DNA from: Spirochaeta africana DSM 8902
Lineage (GTDB): Bacteria; Spirochaetota; Spirochaetia; DSM-27196; DSM-8902
Reading direction: 5' to 3'
NCBI RefSeq assembly: GCF_000242595.2
Contig: NC_017098.1
Location: 496,001 to 560,000 of the forward strand
DNA: 64,000 nt
Both the position numbers and the translations under genes were made by a program. Numbering within the stretch: the stretch's first letter is position 1; every line of letters begins with the position of its first letter. The notes under the pieces are model-generated. The model saw only the letters and a program-made list of their open reading frames with translations. It was not told the DNA's origin and searched no databases. Shown here in pieces: positions 25,427-33,822 of this stretch.

Positions 25427-26752
25427 ATGAAGATTGCCGTGCTCCTGTCCGGCGGGGTGGACAGCTCCGTCGCGCTCAACCTGCTGCTGCGGCAGGGCTA
25501 CACCGACATCACCGCCTACTACCTCAAGATCTGGCTCGAGGACGAGATGGCCTACATGGGCTCTTGCCCCTGGGAAGAGGATCTGCAGTACGCCGAAGCG
25601 GTCTGCGATCAGGCCGGCGTCCCTCTCAAGGTTCTGCCCCTGCAGCAGCAGTACTACGACCGCGTCGTCTCCTACGCCATCGACGAGCTGCGCGCCGGGC
25701 GCACCCCCAGCCCCGACATCTTCTGCAACCAGCGCATCAAGTTCGGCGCCTTCTGGGACGAGCTGCAGGAGCACTACGATTACGTCGCCACCGGCCACTA
25801 CGCCCGCATCGACCGGCTTCCACCCGGCAGCCCCCTGCCGCCGTTTCTGGCAGGCTTCGGAGAGACCACTCCGGGGGGCGCCAGCCCATCGGCCGGCGAG
25901 GCCGCGACCCGACGCGCCCCCCATGGCGGACAAGGTTCCGCCATTCCCCGGGAGCCCTCAGCGGCCGGTGCTGCCGACCAGCCCCTCTGCCTGCTGCGGC
26001 GAGCACCGGATCCGGTCAAGGATCAGAGCTACTTTTTAAGCCACCTCTCGCAGGATCAGCTGCAGAAAATCCTGTTTCCCCTGGGTGAGTATACCAAAGC
26101 TCAGGTGCGCGCGTTTGCACAGGAGTTTGATCTGCCTACCAAGGACCGCAAAGACAGTCAGGGTATCTGCTTTCTGGGCAAGATCCGCTACCCCGAGTTC
26201 GTCGGGCATTATCTGGGCGAGCAGGATGGCCCGCTTGTTGAGCGCGAGACCGGCACCGAGCTGGGGCGCCACAAGGGCTACTGGTACTTTACCATCGGGC
26301 AGCGCCAGGGCATCGGGCTGGGCAACGGTCCCTGGTACGTGGTCGGCAAGGACGTTGCGCAGAATATCGTCTACATCTCGCACAGCAGTCACCGCGACGA
26401 GGCCAAACGCAGCAGCTTCCGCATCGAGAACATGAGCTGGACCGTACCCGCGCCCGATATGGCAGGGTTTGCGGCTGGCGGGTGGGGGAGACAGGCTGAC
26501 GAATCCGGTGCAGACGATGCAGCTGGCGTCGCCGACATGCCTGCGGCCTCCGGCAACTATCCCCTGCTGACCAAACTGCGCCACGGCCCCGAGCTGACCC
26601 CCTGCAGTCTCAACCCCGACACCGGTCTGGTGCAGCTGCAAGGCGGCGACCAGGGAGTGGCCCCGGGGCAGTTCTCGGTACTCTATGCCGGAGAGTACTG
26701 CCTGGGCGGCGGGCGCATCTGTGCTGATGAGGTGAGTACCGGGCAGGGATAA
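25427..26752 (+). CDS. mnmA: tRNA-specific 2-thiouridylase MnmA
   Basis: A 441-residue enzyme that thiolates U34 of certain tRNAs in the cytoplasm; homologues are about 360-380 residues. The PP-loop SGGVDSS is at residues 9-15, the two catalytic cysteines lie in MGSCPWEED and QGICFLGKI, and KDQSYFLSHLSQDQLQKILF is the tRNA-contacting motif. About 50 extra residues (nt about 25815-25985) and a second Gly/Asp-rich insert (26467-26560) interrupt otherwise conserved sequence. It lies inside a toxin-antitoxin cluster but is itself a normal housekeeping gene. Confidence 0.95.
   Translation: MKIAVLLSGGVDSSVALNLLLRQGYTDITAYYLKIWLEDEMAYMGSCPWEEDLQYAEAVCDQAGVPLKVLPLQQQYYDRVVSYAIDELRAGRTPSPDIFCNQRIKFGAFWDELQEHYDYVATGHYARIDRLPPGSPLPPFLAGFGETTPGGASPSAGEAATRRAPHGGQGSAIPREPSAAGAADQPLCLLRRAPDPVKDQSYFLSHLSQDQLQKILFPLGEYTKAQVRAFAQEFDLPTKDRKDSQGICFLGKIRYPEFVGHYLGEQDGPLVERETGTELGRHKGYWYFTIGQRQGIGLGNGPWYVVGKDVAQNIVYISHSSHRDEAKRSSFRIENMSWTVPAPDMAGFAAGGWGRQADESGADDAAGVADMPAASGNYPLLTKLRHGPELTPCSLNPDTGLVQLQGGDQGVAPGQFSVLYAGEYCLGGGRICADEVSTGQG
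25873..25957. repeat. palindromic repeat element inside mnmA, in frame
   Basis: Within the first mnmA insertion the sequence begins GGGGGCGCCAGCCCATCG, then CCCGACGCGCCCCC, an 8-bp perfect hairpin (ATGGCGGA with TCCGCCAT, 6-nt loop), and ends CCCCGGGAGCC. The same blocks in the same order form the intergenic element at 21645-21806. It is translated as GGASPSAGEAATRRAPHGGQ and onward without disturbing the frame. Confidence 0.75.
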
Positions 26753-26758
26753 AGCAGC

Positions 26759-26790
26759 TATTCGATGATATAGCGCGAAATCATCGAATA
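26759..26790. terminator. inverted repeat between convergent mnmA and Uma2 remnant
   Basis: TATTCGATGAT and its exact complement form an 11-bp stem around a 10-nt loop, 7 nt after the mnmA stop. No T run follows on either strand. It may terminate or stabilise the mnmA transcript. The rest of the gap up to 26861 shows nothing else. Confidence 0.45.
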
Positions 26791-26861
26791 CGATCGACAA
26801 AATTGCATTAAATCATCTATGCGGGATTTCGGCCGATACCGTTATCTCGATCAAGCAACAT

Positions 26862-27442
26862 TCATTCGGTAAACAGTGCGGCGACATCCAGCGTGAATCC
26901 TTCCAGTATGCGGCTGCACAGTTGGCCGCCGCCGACCAGCATGTTCGGTTCGCTGTAGCGGCCGTGTTTATCCAGCACAAACGACTGGATGCTGCCGGCC
27001 GGATCGACCACCCAGTACTCGCTGACCCCATGCTGTTCATATAAATGGAACTTGTCGTTCAGGTCTTTCTTGCTGGTATACGGCGACAGCACCTCTACCG
27101 CCAGGTCGGGGGCGCCGCGGGCGCCGAAATCGGTAAGTTTGCTCGAGTCGCAGAACACTACGACGTCCGGCTGGACCACGCTGTCGACCTCGTCGTCGCT
27201 TTGGGAGGCTGATTTGTCAGCAGAACATCGAAGGGGGCAACGTACACCGAACACGGCTTTCCCGCCAGCCAGTTTGCCAGCTGCCGCAAGATCTCTCCTG
27301 TTATTGCCTGGTGTCGGCGGCTGGGTGCCGGGATCATGCTCCAAGCCGCGCCATGTATGAGCTCCCAGCGTTCCTCCCGTGCCCACTGCCGGTACTCGGC
27401 ATAGGTATACTGTCGGTCGGTGTTTCTGCCTGAAGTCGCCAT
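26862..27442 (-). pseudogene. Uma2-family (DUF820) nuclease-like gene, frameshifted
   Basis: The N-terminal half starts at ATG 27442 (MATSGRNTDRQYTYAEYRQW) and contains WELIHGAAWSMIPAPSRRHQ. The C-terminal half lies in another frame and holds VQPDVVVFCDSSKL, APDLAVEVLSPYTSKKDL and GVSEYWVVDP, which carry the PD-(D/E)XK-like acids and lysine. The frames cross near 27200-27210 at CCTCCCAAAGCG. Joined, they give one Uma2 protein of about 190 residues, the family's usual size. No classic slippery heptamer is in phase, so a pseudogene is more likely than programmed frameshifting. Confidence 0.8.
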
Positions 27443-27477
27443 GGCTATCTCCGATATAATCATACTCCTCCGGGGTA

Positions 27478-27503
27478 CCGGCGTCCAGCTGTCACCGCCT
27501 TGT
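27478..27503 (+). repeat. 26-bp dispersed direct repeat, copy 1
   Basis: CCGGCGTCCAGCTGTCAC followed by a variable base and GCCTTGT; the same 26 bp recur at 28402-28427 with one mismatch. This copy is just upstream of the Uma2 remnant, the other is in the metA leader. Confidence 0.6.
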
Positions 27504-27524
27504 TCAGCAGTAGTCATAATGTGC

Positions 27525-27935
27525 TTACTGATGATGTAGCATGATACAGCGTTGTTGCAGCAAGGATATCCCGGCAAGCTGTTCGTAATCACGGTCATGG
27601 TGGAGTATGGTAAGATTGTGTTCGAGTCCAAGTGCTGCGATCAGGCAATCTGTGGAAGATCGCACCGTTAGTCCCTGTCGGCGTGCTGTGCGGTATAACT
27701 GGGCGGCTGATTGGAAGGTGGTGTGCTTCAGCGGGCTTCCTACCCACTGGCTGGCATCGAGGATGTGCTGAATGCGAGTAAACTGGGCGTCATCCCGAAT
27801 TCCCTGTAGTATCTCCTGATACACCGGTAAGCAGATATAATGTTCATCCGGGGAGCATATATCGCTCAGTCGAAATGGGTAGCTGCTGCTGAAATGAGCA
27901 ATCCATGCCGATGTGTCAATCAGATACATGCGCAT
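27525..27935 (-). CDS. vapC: PIN-domain toxin (VapC)
   Basis: A PIN-domain ribonuclease of about 136 residues. The metal-binding acids are the aspartate in YLIDTSAWIAHF, the glutamate in VYQEILQGI, the aspartate in SSTDCLIAALGL and the aspartates of LHHDRDYEQL. GGGAAG precedes two possible starts, ATG 27935 and ATG 27929. The gene overlaps the end of the RHH antitoxin gene, as is usual for such pairs. This is the third PIN toxin in 5 kb and is not a close copy of the other two, so the cluster did not arise by recent duplication. Confidence 0.9.
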   Translation of the reverse strand: MRMYLIDTSAWIAHFSSSYPFRLSDICSPDEHYICLPVYQEILQGIRDDAQFTRIQHILDASQWVGSPLKHTTFQSAAQLYRTARRQGLTVRSSTDCLIAALGLEHNLTILHHDRDYEQLAGISLLQQRCIMLHHQ

Positions 27936-28125
27936 CTTCCCGCATTTCTGAAAGATTGCCTGACCAGATGTCACTATTGGCAAGCTTGTCAACCTGCTGG
28001 TAGGTGCGCCGACGAACGAGTTCCCGAAGTGCGAGGTTCACGGCTTCCGAGTAGGTGCGAGCACCGGAAATCGCGCGAGCATCATTCAGCAGATCTTCAT
28101 CCAACACAAGATTTGTGCGTTTCAT
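27916..28125 (-). CDS. vapB: RHH antitoxin (VapB, type II)
   Basis: A 69-residue antitoxin. KRTNLVLDEDLLNDARAISG followed by ARTYSEAVNLALRELVRRRT is the classic MetJ/Arc-like VapB domain. The rest (DIWSGNLSEMREDAH) is the acidic, toxin-binding tail. Its last codons overlap the toxin start. It is the first gene of the pair; a 149-bp inverted-repeat element starts 70 bp upstream of it. Confidence 0.92.
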   Translation of the reverse strand: MKRTNLVLDEDLLNDARAISGARTYSEAVNLALRELVRRRTYQQVDKLANSDIWSGNLSEMREDAHVSD

Positions 28126-28194
28126 GTGTATAGTATACAGCGAAACTCACGCACATGCCAGACCAGACGGGGCGCACTCAGGAAAAAGGGCGAA

Positions 28195-28343
28195 GAGTCG
28201 TCACAAAACGACACCCGAGTTCCGGCTTAGTGCCGTTCCCGCATTTAATTACGCTGCGCACTGTCATTTCAGGGAAAAGCTAACGATAACTTCTGCGGCA
28301 GTAAGCAGTTACCCGCGTGGTGGGTGTCGTTTTGTGACGACTC
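28195..28343. repeat. 149-bp inverted-repeat element, copy 1
   Basis: The ends are perfect 22-bp terminal inverted repeats (28195-28216 and 28322-28343), starting GAGTCGTCACAAAACGACAC. Both outer flanks are AA, a possible 2-bp target duplication. Its reverse complement aligns over the full length with the 150-bp element at 53766-53915. An internal stem GGTAACT/AGTTATC has one G-U pair. No coding frame is apparent. It fills part of the 447-bp gap between vapB and metA. Confidence 0.85.
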
Positions 28344-28572
28344 AAAAAAGGCCGGGGCATCCATCGCGACTACCTTCTCTATGCGGCTTGAGAGTTGGCT
28401 GCCGGCGTCCAGCTGTCACTGCCTTGTCCCGATCGCCGTTTTCAATTACTATTTTGGGCATGATCCGTCTGCGCAACCACATGATGATGTACAGACCATA
28501 ACTTCGCGGCCTCCGCCAGCACGCCCCCGGCGTACCGGAATGGGGGCGCTGTAGTTTCAGGAGGGAGTTCAT
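28344..28572 (+). promoter_or_regulatory. metA upstream region with a hairpin before the start
   Basis: No gene is seen in this stretch. It holds copy 2 of a 26-bp repeat (28402-28427) and, directly before the metA ribosome site, a hairpin at 28517-28551 (CAGC, AC bulge, GCCCCC pairing with GGGGGCGCTG). The hairpin lacks a T run. I could not match any SAM-type riboswitch here. Confidence 0.4.
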
Positions 28573-29502
28573 ATGCCAATCAAGATTCTGAACGCACTGC
28601 CTGCCCGGGAACACCTGGAGCGCGAGAACATCTTCGTGATGACCGAGGATCGTGCCGAGCACCAGGATATTCGCCCGCTGCGGATTGCGATCGTCAACCT
28701 GATGCCGACCAAGATTGCAACCGAGACGCAGCTGCTGCGGCTGCTCAGTAACACCCCCCTGCAGGTGGATATCGATCTGGTGCATACCACCTCCCACGAA
28801 TCGAAGAATACCGATCCGGAGCACCTGGAACGCTTTTATACCTCGTTTGAGCATATCCGGCAGAACCGCTACGATGGTATGATCATTACCGGGGCGCCGG
28901 TCGAGACGATTCCTTTTGAGGATGTCGATTACTGGGACGAGTTGGCTGCCATTATGGACTACAGTCGCAGCAATGTCTGTTCCACCCTGCATATCTGCTG
29001 GGGGGCTCAGGCCGGGCTGTATCATCACTATGGCATAGAGAAGTACCCGCTGCCGGAGAAGCTGTTCGGGGTGTATATGCACCAGCGCCATGACGACCAT
29101 ATGCCGCTGTTCCGCGGGTTTGATGAGTGGTTTCCGGTGCCGCATTCGCGCTACACCGATATCCGTCTGCAGGATATCCAGGCACGCCCGCAGCTGGAAA
29201 TCCTGGCCACCGCCAGGGAAGCGGGTGCGGGGATCATCTCGGCACACGAGGGCCGGCAGATCTTTATTACCGGTCACCTGGAGTACGATGCCGATACCCT
29301 GGCGATCGAGTACCAGCGCGACATCGAGAAGGGGCTAGAGATCGGGGTCCCCGAGAACTACTTTCCCGGGGAGGATCCATCCCGCTCTCCGATTGCCACC
29401 TGGCGGGCGCATGCCCATCTGCTGTTCGTAAACTGGCTGAACTACTATGTCTACCAGGCCACCCCGTTTGATCTTGCCGATCTGCCGGCGATTGAGGGGT
29501 AG
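28573..29502 (+). CDS. metA: homoserine O-acetyltransferase (MetA family)
   Basis: A 309-residue enzyme that activates homoserine for methionine synthesis in the cytoplasm. The catalytic cysteine is in [18 protein letters not shown], the histidine in [13 protein letters not shown], and the glutamate later in [10 protein letters not shown]. In this family residue 111 sets the acyl donor: glycine in succinyl-CoA enzymes such as that of E. coli, glutamate in acetyl-CoA enzymes such as that of B. cereus. Here [10 protein letters not shown] puts Glu at 111, so acetyl-CoA is expected. AGGAGGG precedes the ATG. dusA follows after 3 nt. Confidence 0.95.
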   Translation: MPIKILNALPAREHLERENIFVMTEDRAEHQDIRPLRIAIVNLMPTKIATETQLLRLLSNTPLQVDIDLVHTTSHESKNTDPEHLERFYTSFEHIRQNRYDGMIITGAPVETIPFEDVDYWDELAAIMDYSRSNVCSTLHICWGAQAGLYHHYGIEKYPLPEKLFGVYMHQRHDDHMPLFRGFDEWFPVPHSRYTDIRLQDIQARPQLEILATAREAGAGIISAHEGRQIFITGHLEYDADTLAIEYQRDIEKGLEIGVPENYFPGEDPSRSPIATWRAHAHLLFVNWLNYYVYQATPFDLADLPAIEG

Positions 29503-29505
29503 GGT

Positions 29506-30690
29506 ATGCACACCGCAGATGCAGCCCCCGCCGCCGATGGTGCCGCACCAGCCGATGGCAGCGCAGCCGCTCCGGGAAGCGGTTACGGCCGGGAGGCCGT
29601 ACTGCCGGGCAGCCGGCGATTGCCGGAACGGCCCGGCTTTACTTCCCCCTATCCCGTAAGTGTGGCCCCGATGATGGATCGCACCGACAAATTCTTTCGC
29701 TGGTTTTTGCGGCAGATTACCCCGAACACCCTGCTGTACAGCGAGATGGTGAGCACCGGGGCGATTGTGCATGGCGACCGCGAGCGGCATCTGGGTTTTT
29801 TTCCGGAGGAGAAGCCGCTGGCGCTGCAGCTGGGGGGCAGTGACCCTGCAGAGGTGGGCGAGGCGGTCCGGATTGCCGAGGACTGGGACTACGACGAGGT
29901 GAACCTGAATGTGGGGTGTCCGAGTGATCGGGTGCAGCATCGCGGGATCGGGGCCTGTCTGATGGCCGATCCGCCGCGGGTGGCGCAGCTGGTAGAGGTG
30001 ATGCGGGCCAATACCCGAAAGCCGGTTACCGTGAAGCATCGCATCGGGATCGACGGGCGCGAGAGCTTCGAGGAGCTGTGCGAGTTTGTGGATGTGGTGG
30101 CGCGGGCCGGGGTGGAGCGATTGACGGTGCATGCGCGGATTGCGATCCTGGAGGGGTTGAGCCCCAAGGATAACCGCAATGTGCCGCCGCTGCGCTACGA
30201 GGATGTGTACCGGCTCAAGTGCGAGTTTCCCGAGCTGGAGATCGAGATTAACGGCCATATCGGCTCGGTGGCGGATATCCGCGGGCATCTGCAGCAGGTC
30301 GATGCGGTGATGCTGGGGCGGGCGGCCTACGATAATCCCTACTTGTTTGCGGATATCGAGCGCGAGATTTTTGGCGGGGCTGCGGGTGCCGCGGCGGCCG
30401 GGGCAGCCGGCGGTGCGATGGACGCAGCAGGTGCTTCAGGGGCGGGCGCAGGTGCCGGGGCAGTCTGGCAGGCGCCGTCGCGGGCCGAGGTGATTGCGCG
30501 CACCATCGAGTTTCTGGAGACCCGCTGGCGCGATGACTTTCCGCGGGCGCCGCTGGGGCATCTGATGGGGCTGTATCACGGGATGCCGGGGGCACGGCGC
30601 TGGCGCGGGACGATTTCCACCGAGCTGGCTGCCGGGACAGCGCCGGCCGAGGTGCTGCGGCGGGCACAGGAAGTTTTACCAAAGATATAA
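29506..30690 (+). CDS. dusA: tRNA-dihydrouridine synthase A
   Basis: A 394-residue flavoenzyme that reduces U20/U20a in tRNA. The FMN-binding start is SVAPMMDRTDKFFRWFLRQI, the catalytic cysteine lies in NLNVGCPSDRVQ, and the motifs VKHRIGIDG, LTVHAR and GHIGS follow. About 45 extra N-terminal residues and a 30-residue Ala/Gly-rich insert (nt 30371-30478) make it longer than the usual 330. The insert lies after MLGRAAYDNPYLF, near the start of the C-terminal helical domain. The start may be further in. The gene is co-transcribed with metA. Confidence 0.92.
   Translation: MHTADAAPAADGAAPADGSAAAPGSGYGREAVLPGSRRLPERPGFTSPYPVSVAPMMDRTDKFFRWFLRQITPNTLLYSEMVSTGAIVHGDRERHLGFFPEEKPLALQLGGSDPAEVGEAVRIAEDWDYDEVNLNVGCPSDRVQHRGIGACLMADPPRVAQLVEVMRANTRKPVTVKHRIGIDGRESFEELCEFVDVVARAGVERLTVHARIAILEGLSPKDNRNVPPLRYEDVYRLKCEFPELEIEINGHIGSVADIRGHLQQVDAVMLGRAAYDNPYLFADIEREIFGGAAGAAAAGAAGGAMDAAGASGAGAGAGAVWQAPSRAEVIARTIEFLETRWRDDFPRAPLGHLMGLYHGMPGARRWRGTISTELAAGTAPAEVLRRAQEVLPKI
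30371..30478 (+). repeat. low-complexity Gly/Ala insertion in dusA
   Basis: An in-frame GC-rich tract encoding alternating Gly and Ala (GGAAGAAAAGAAGG and onward) separates two conserved DusA segments. No clean repeat unit is seen. Confidence 0.7.
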
Positions 30691-30702
30691 TATACTGGGG
30701 AT

Positions 30703-32202
30703 ATGAGGTCGCGTTATACCCTGTCTGCTGTCTGGCTGCTGCTGTTCTTTGTGATCGGTGCCGGGTTTCATCATATGTACACCCTGCGTGCCGAACGGAG
30801 GGTTGCCGAACGGTTAGCGGTGCTGGATTCCAGGATCGAGGCTACAGTAAAGACCTTGGGGTCGTTTTCACGTTATGTATTCGAAACGGCGGTGGAGCGC
30901 GATGACGTACTGCGGCTGGTAGCCCAGGCCTGGGATACCTCTCCGGAGCATCGGAATGAGTTGCGGCAGGATCTGTACAGTCTGCTGCGACCGGTGTATG
31001 AGCAGATGCAGGAGTACGACTTTCGCCAGCTGCATTTCCATTTTCCCAATACGGCCAGTTTCTTGCGGATGCATGCCCCGGAACGTTACGGGGACCATCT
31101 GGGGAATATACGCCACAGTGTGCTGGCTGCCAATATCGAGCGGCGTCCAAGCCAGGGATTCGAGGAGGGGCGGGTATTTAACGGCTACCGCTTTGTATAC
31201 CCCCTGTTTTATCAGGAGCAGCATATCGGCTCGGCCGAGGTCTCCTTTTCCATTCAGTCCTTTCTTGATGTGCTCGGCGGGCTTACCGACAGCCGCTATC
31301 TGTTTGCCATCAGGCGGTCGGTGGTGCATTCCACCGTGTTTCGCGAGTTTCTGAGGAACTACGAGGAGAGCTATGTCTCGCCGGAGCTGATGTTTGATGC
31401 GGCGGTTGCCTCCTGGCCCGAGTTCGAGCCACTGTTTGCTGAACGCCAGGCCTGGCTGCAGCGTCAGCTGGCTCGCAATGAAAGTTTCGGGTACTTCGGT
31501 CGACTGGAGGATCAGGATTATCTGGTGCTGATGCATGCGGTGCGCAATGTGCGAGGACTGCCGGTGGGCTACATCATCGCGGTTACGCCTGATGCCACAC
31601 GACAGGATCAGCGTTGGGATCGTGTGATGACCGGGATCCTGCTGGTGATCGGGTTCGTGATAATCGAGGTACTTACCTGGATTCTGGTCCGCGACCGGCA
31701 GCAGCTCAAGCGGCTGGCTCGAACCGATCAGCTGACCGGTATACTGAATCGCTACTGGTTCCACGAACTGAGTGATCGCGAGATCGAGGCCGCCCGGCGC
31801 TATGGCCATCCTTTAAGCCTGATTATCTTCGATGTGGATCACTTCAAGCAGGTAAACGATACCTACGGGCATAATGTCGGCGACGAGGTGCTGAAGCAAC
31901 TGGTCGGGGTGGTGCAGGGAGAAATCCGGGCCAGCGATGTCCTGGCACGCTGGGGCGGCGAGGAGTTTGTGGTGCTGCTGCCGCATGCTGACGCTGCGGC
32001 AGCCGGGCAGGCAGCCGAGAAACTGCGCGCTGCGGTGGAGTCGGCAGACGTGGGTGCGGATGGTGGTGTTACCATCAGTCTGGGGGTTGCCGAACTGGGC
32101 AGTGAGGAAAGCCTGGATGCAATGATCGGCCGGGCCGACCGGGCTTTATATCGGGCCAAGCAGTCCGGGCGGAATCGCAGCTGCCTGGCGGATAGCAGAT
32201 GA
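30703..32202 (+). CDS. membrane diguanylate cyclase with dCache-like sensor
   Basis: A 499-residue enzyme that should make cyclic di-GMP. An N-terminal helix (about 7-25) and a second one (about 303-325) bracket an extracytoplasmic sensor of about 275 residues containing HFHFPNTASFLRMHAPERYG. The GGDEF domain (about 335-495) has TDQLTGILNRYWF, FDVDHFKQVNDTYGH and the intact active-site motif RWGGEEFVVLL. No RxxD inhibitory site is obvious. The sensor is homologous to that of the broken chemotaxis gene at 7788, so both probably sense related ligands. TATACT lies 6 nt before the ATG. Confidence 0.92.
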   Translation: MRSRYTLSAVWLLLFFVIGAGFHHMYTLRAERRVAERLAVLDSRIEATVKTLGSFSRYVFETAVERDDVLRLVAQAWDTSPEHRNELRQDLYSLLRPVYEQMQEYDFRQLHFHFPNTASFLRMHAPERYGDHLGNIRHSVLAANIERRPSQGFEEGRVFNGYRFVYPLFYQEQHIGSAEVSFSIQSFLDVLGGLTDSRYLFAIRRSVVHSTVFREFLRNYEESYVSPELMFDAAVASWPEFEPLFAERQAWLQRQLARNESFGYFGRLEDQDYLVLMHAVRNVRGLPVGYIIAVTPDATRQDQRWDRVMTGILLVIGFVIIEVLTWILVRDRQQLKRLARTDQLTGILNRYWFHELSDREIEAARRYGHPLSLIIFDVDHFKQVNDTYGHNVGDEVLKQLVGVVQGEIRASDVLARWGGEEFVVLLPHADAAAAGQAAEKLRAAVESADVGADGGVTISLGVAELGSEESLDAMIGRADRALYRAKQSGRNRSCLADSR

Positions 32203-32265
32203 CATCTTGCTGCATTCTGGCTGTCGCGACGGCGGCATGTCGGGGAATACAGTCGACTGCCGGGG

Positions 32266-33822
32266 TTACGGCAACAGCATGCCGCGAATGGTAAAGTAGA
32301 TCACACCGGACAGAACCGCAGTCCCGGGTACGGTGATGATCCAGGCTGCAGCGATTCGCAGGATGATGGCCCGGCGCACCAGGTTCTCGCGGTAGACCCG
32401 GCGCAGTTTCTTGCGCTCCTTCTTGGTGATCTCGGTTTGGCCGTGTTTGCGCCGCTGCTTGAGTTCCTTGAGCATGCGCCCCTTCTCGGTTACCGAGGCG
32501 GCCTCGAAGCTGTTCAGAAAGGTTTCTACCTCGTCGGGATGGGCGTCGGTATGTTCGTGGTGCGCCTCGATCTCGGCAATGATTCGCTTGTAGGTAACCT
32601 TCAGGTGTTCCCGCAGAAAGCCGACCCCGAATACGGCACCGATGGTGACGTGGGTGGTGCTGACCGGCAGTCCCAGCTGGGAGGCGGTAATCACGGTGAC
32701 CGCAGCCGCCATGGCGATGCTGTAGGCGCGCATGTTGTCCATGTCGGTGATCTCGGTGCCAACGGTTTTGATGAGCTTGGGGCCGTACAGTGCCAGCCCG
32801 AATGCCAGCCCCAGGGCCCCGAGCCCGAGTATCCAGAACGGGATCTCGACGCCGGAAGAGATGCTGTTCGTCAGCAGGCTGTCGTAGATGGCAGCAAGGG
32901 GGCCGATAGCGTTGGCAACATCGTTCGAGCCGTGGGCGAAGCTCAGCAGGGCGGCGGCAAAGACCAGGGGCAGGGCGAACAGGCTGTTGACCGACTCCTT
33001 GTCGTTGGCCATGCAGGTACAGGTGCGCTTGAGCCGGATGCGACTGAGCAGAAAGCAGGCTGCGCCGGCGATCAGTCCGATGCCGGCTGCCTGGGGAAAT
33101 GCTACCGGGAAGATTGTTTCCAGGCCTTTAATCAGCAGATAGGTAGTGAATGCCCAGCCCATCAGGCTGATCAGCACCGGGACGGTGCGCCGTGATGCAG
33201 TAACCATGTCACGCCGATAGGTAATGCTGTGCTTGATAATAAACAGGAAGATCGCGGCAAAAATTCCGCCTAACAGCGGCGAGATAACCCAGCTGGCGAC
33301 GATCCGACCAACCGTGCTCCAGTTGGCTATCTCCCAGCCAGCCGCCGCGATCCCGGCGCCCAGCACCCCGCCGACGATGGAGTGGGTAGTGGAAACCGGG
33401 GCGCCGATAGCGGTGGCGATGTTCAGCCAGAGGGCAGCGCCCAGCAGGGCGGCCATCATCAGCCAGATAAATACCTCGGCATCGGGCAGCATCTCGGGCT
33501 GGATGATGCCGCTGCCAATGGTGCTGACGACCGCTCCCCCGGCGATGATGGCACCGGCGGCCTCGAAGATGGCGGCGATTACCACCGCCGTGCCCAGACG
33601 CATCGCCCGGGCGCCAACCGCCGGGCCGACATTGTTGGCTACATCGTTGGCACCGATGTTCAGGGCCATGTAGGCGCCAAAGGCAGCCGCAGCTACCAGG
33701 CTCAGGCTGAGGTAGCCATGCTGCAGCCAGGTGTAGCTGACAACAGCCAGAATAAAGATGGCCGATGTCAGTAATCGCAGGTACTCGATACGGCCGGGTC
33801 GGGCGCTGTAGTGTCGGTTCAT
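32266..33822 (-). CDS. inorganic phosphate transporter (PiT/PHO4 family)
   Basis: A 518-residue inner-membrane phosphate carrier with about ten helices in two homologous halves. Each half has the PHO4 signature: GANDVANNVGPAVGARAM near residue 57 and GSNDVANAIGPLAAIYDS near residue 295. A cytoplasmic loop with charged residues lies near 410-480 (HHEHTDAHPDEVETF), after which one or two helices end the protein. The ATG at 33822 is used. It is a single gene with no PhoU-like partner beside it. Upstream, three TTA-containing hexamers about 11 bp apart could be phosphate-control sites. Confidence 0.93.
   Translation of the reverse strand: MNRHYSARPGRIEYLRLLTSAIFILAVVSYTWLQHGYLSLSLVAAAAFGAYMALNIGANDVANNVGPAVGARAMRLGTAVVIAAIFEAAGAIIAGGAVVSTIGSGIIQPEMLPDAEVFIWLMMAALLGAALWLNIATAIGAPVSTTHSIVGGVLGAGIAAAGWEIANWSTVGRIVASWVISPLLGGIFAAIFLFIIKHSITYRRDMVTASRRTVPVLISLMGWAFTTYLLIKGLETIFPVAFPQAAGIGLIAGAACFLLSRIRLKRTCTCMANDKESVNSLFALPLVFAAALLSFAHGSNDVANAIGPLAAIYDSLLTNSISSGVEIPFWILGLGALGLAFGLALYGPKLIKTVGTEITDMDNMRAYSIAMAAAVTVITASQLGLPVSTTHVTIGAVFGVGFLREHLKVTYKRIIAEIEAHHEHTDAHPDEVETFLNSFEAASVTEKGRMLKELKQRRKHGQTEITKKERKKLRRVYRENLVRRAIILRIAAAWIITVPGTAVLSGVIYFTIRGMLLP

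Noticed and set aside
27195-27215. Programmed frameshift in the Uma2 gene
   Set aside because: The run CCTCCCAAAGCG is not an in-phase X-XXY-YYZ heptamer and no stimulatory stem is visible; family members are normally single-frame.
28195-28343. Reading the inverted-repeat element as an integron attC site beside TA cassettes
   Set aside because: No integrase is seen, the other copy lies between housekeeping genes rpiA and era, and the ends lack the RYYYAAC/GTTRRRY pattern.
28344-28572. SAM-type riboswitch before metA
   Set aside because: I looked for S-box, SAM-II and SAM-IV core blocks and found none; only a GC hairpin without T run is present.
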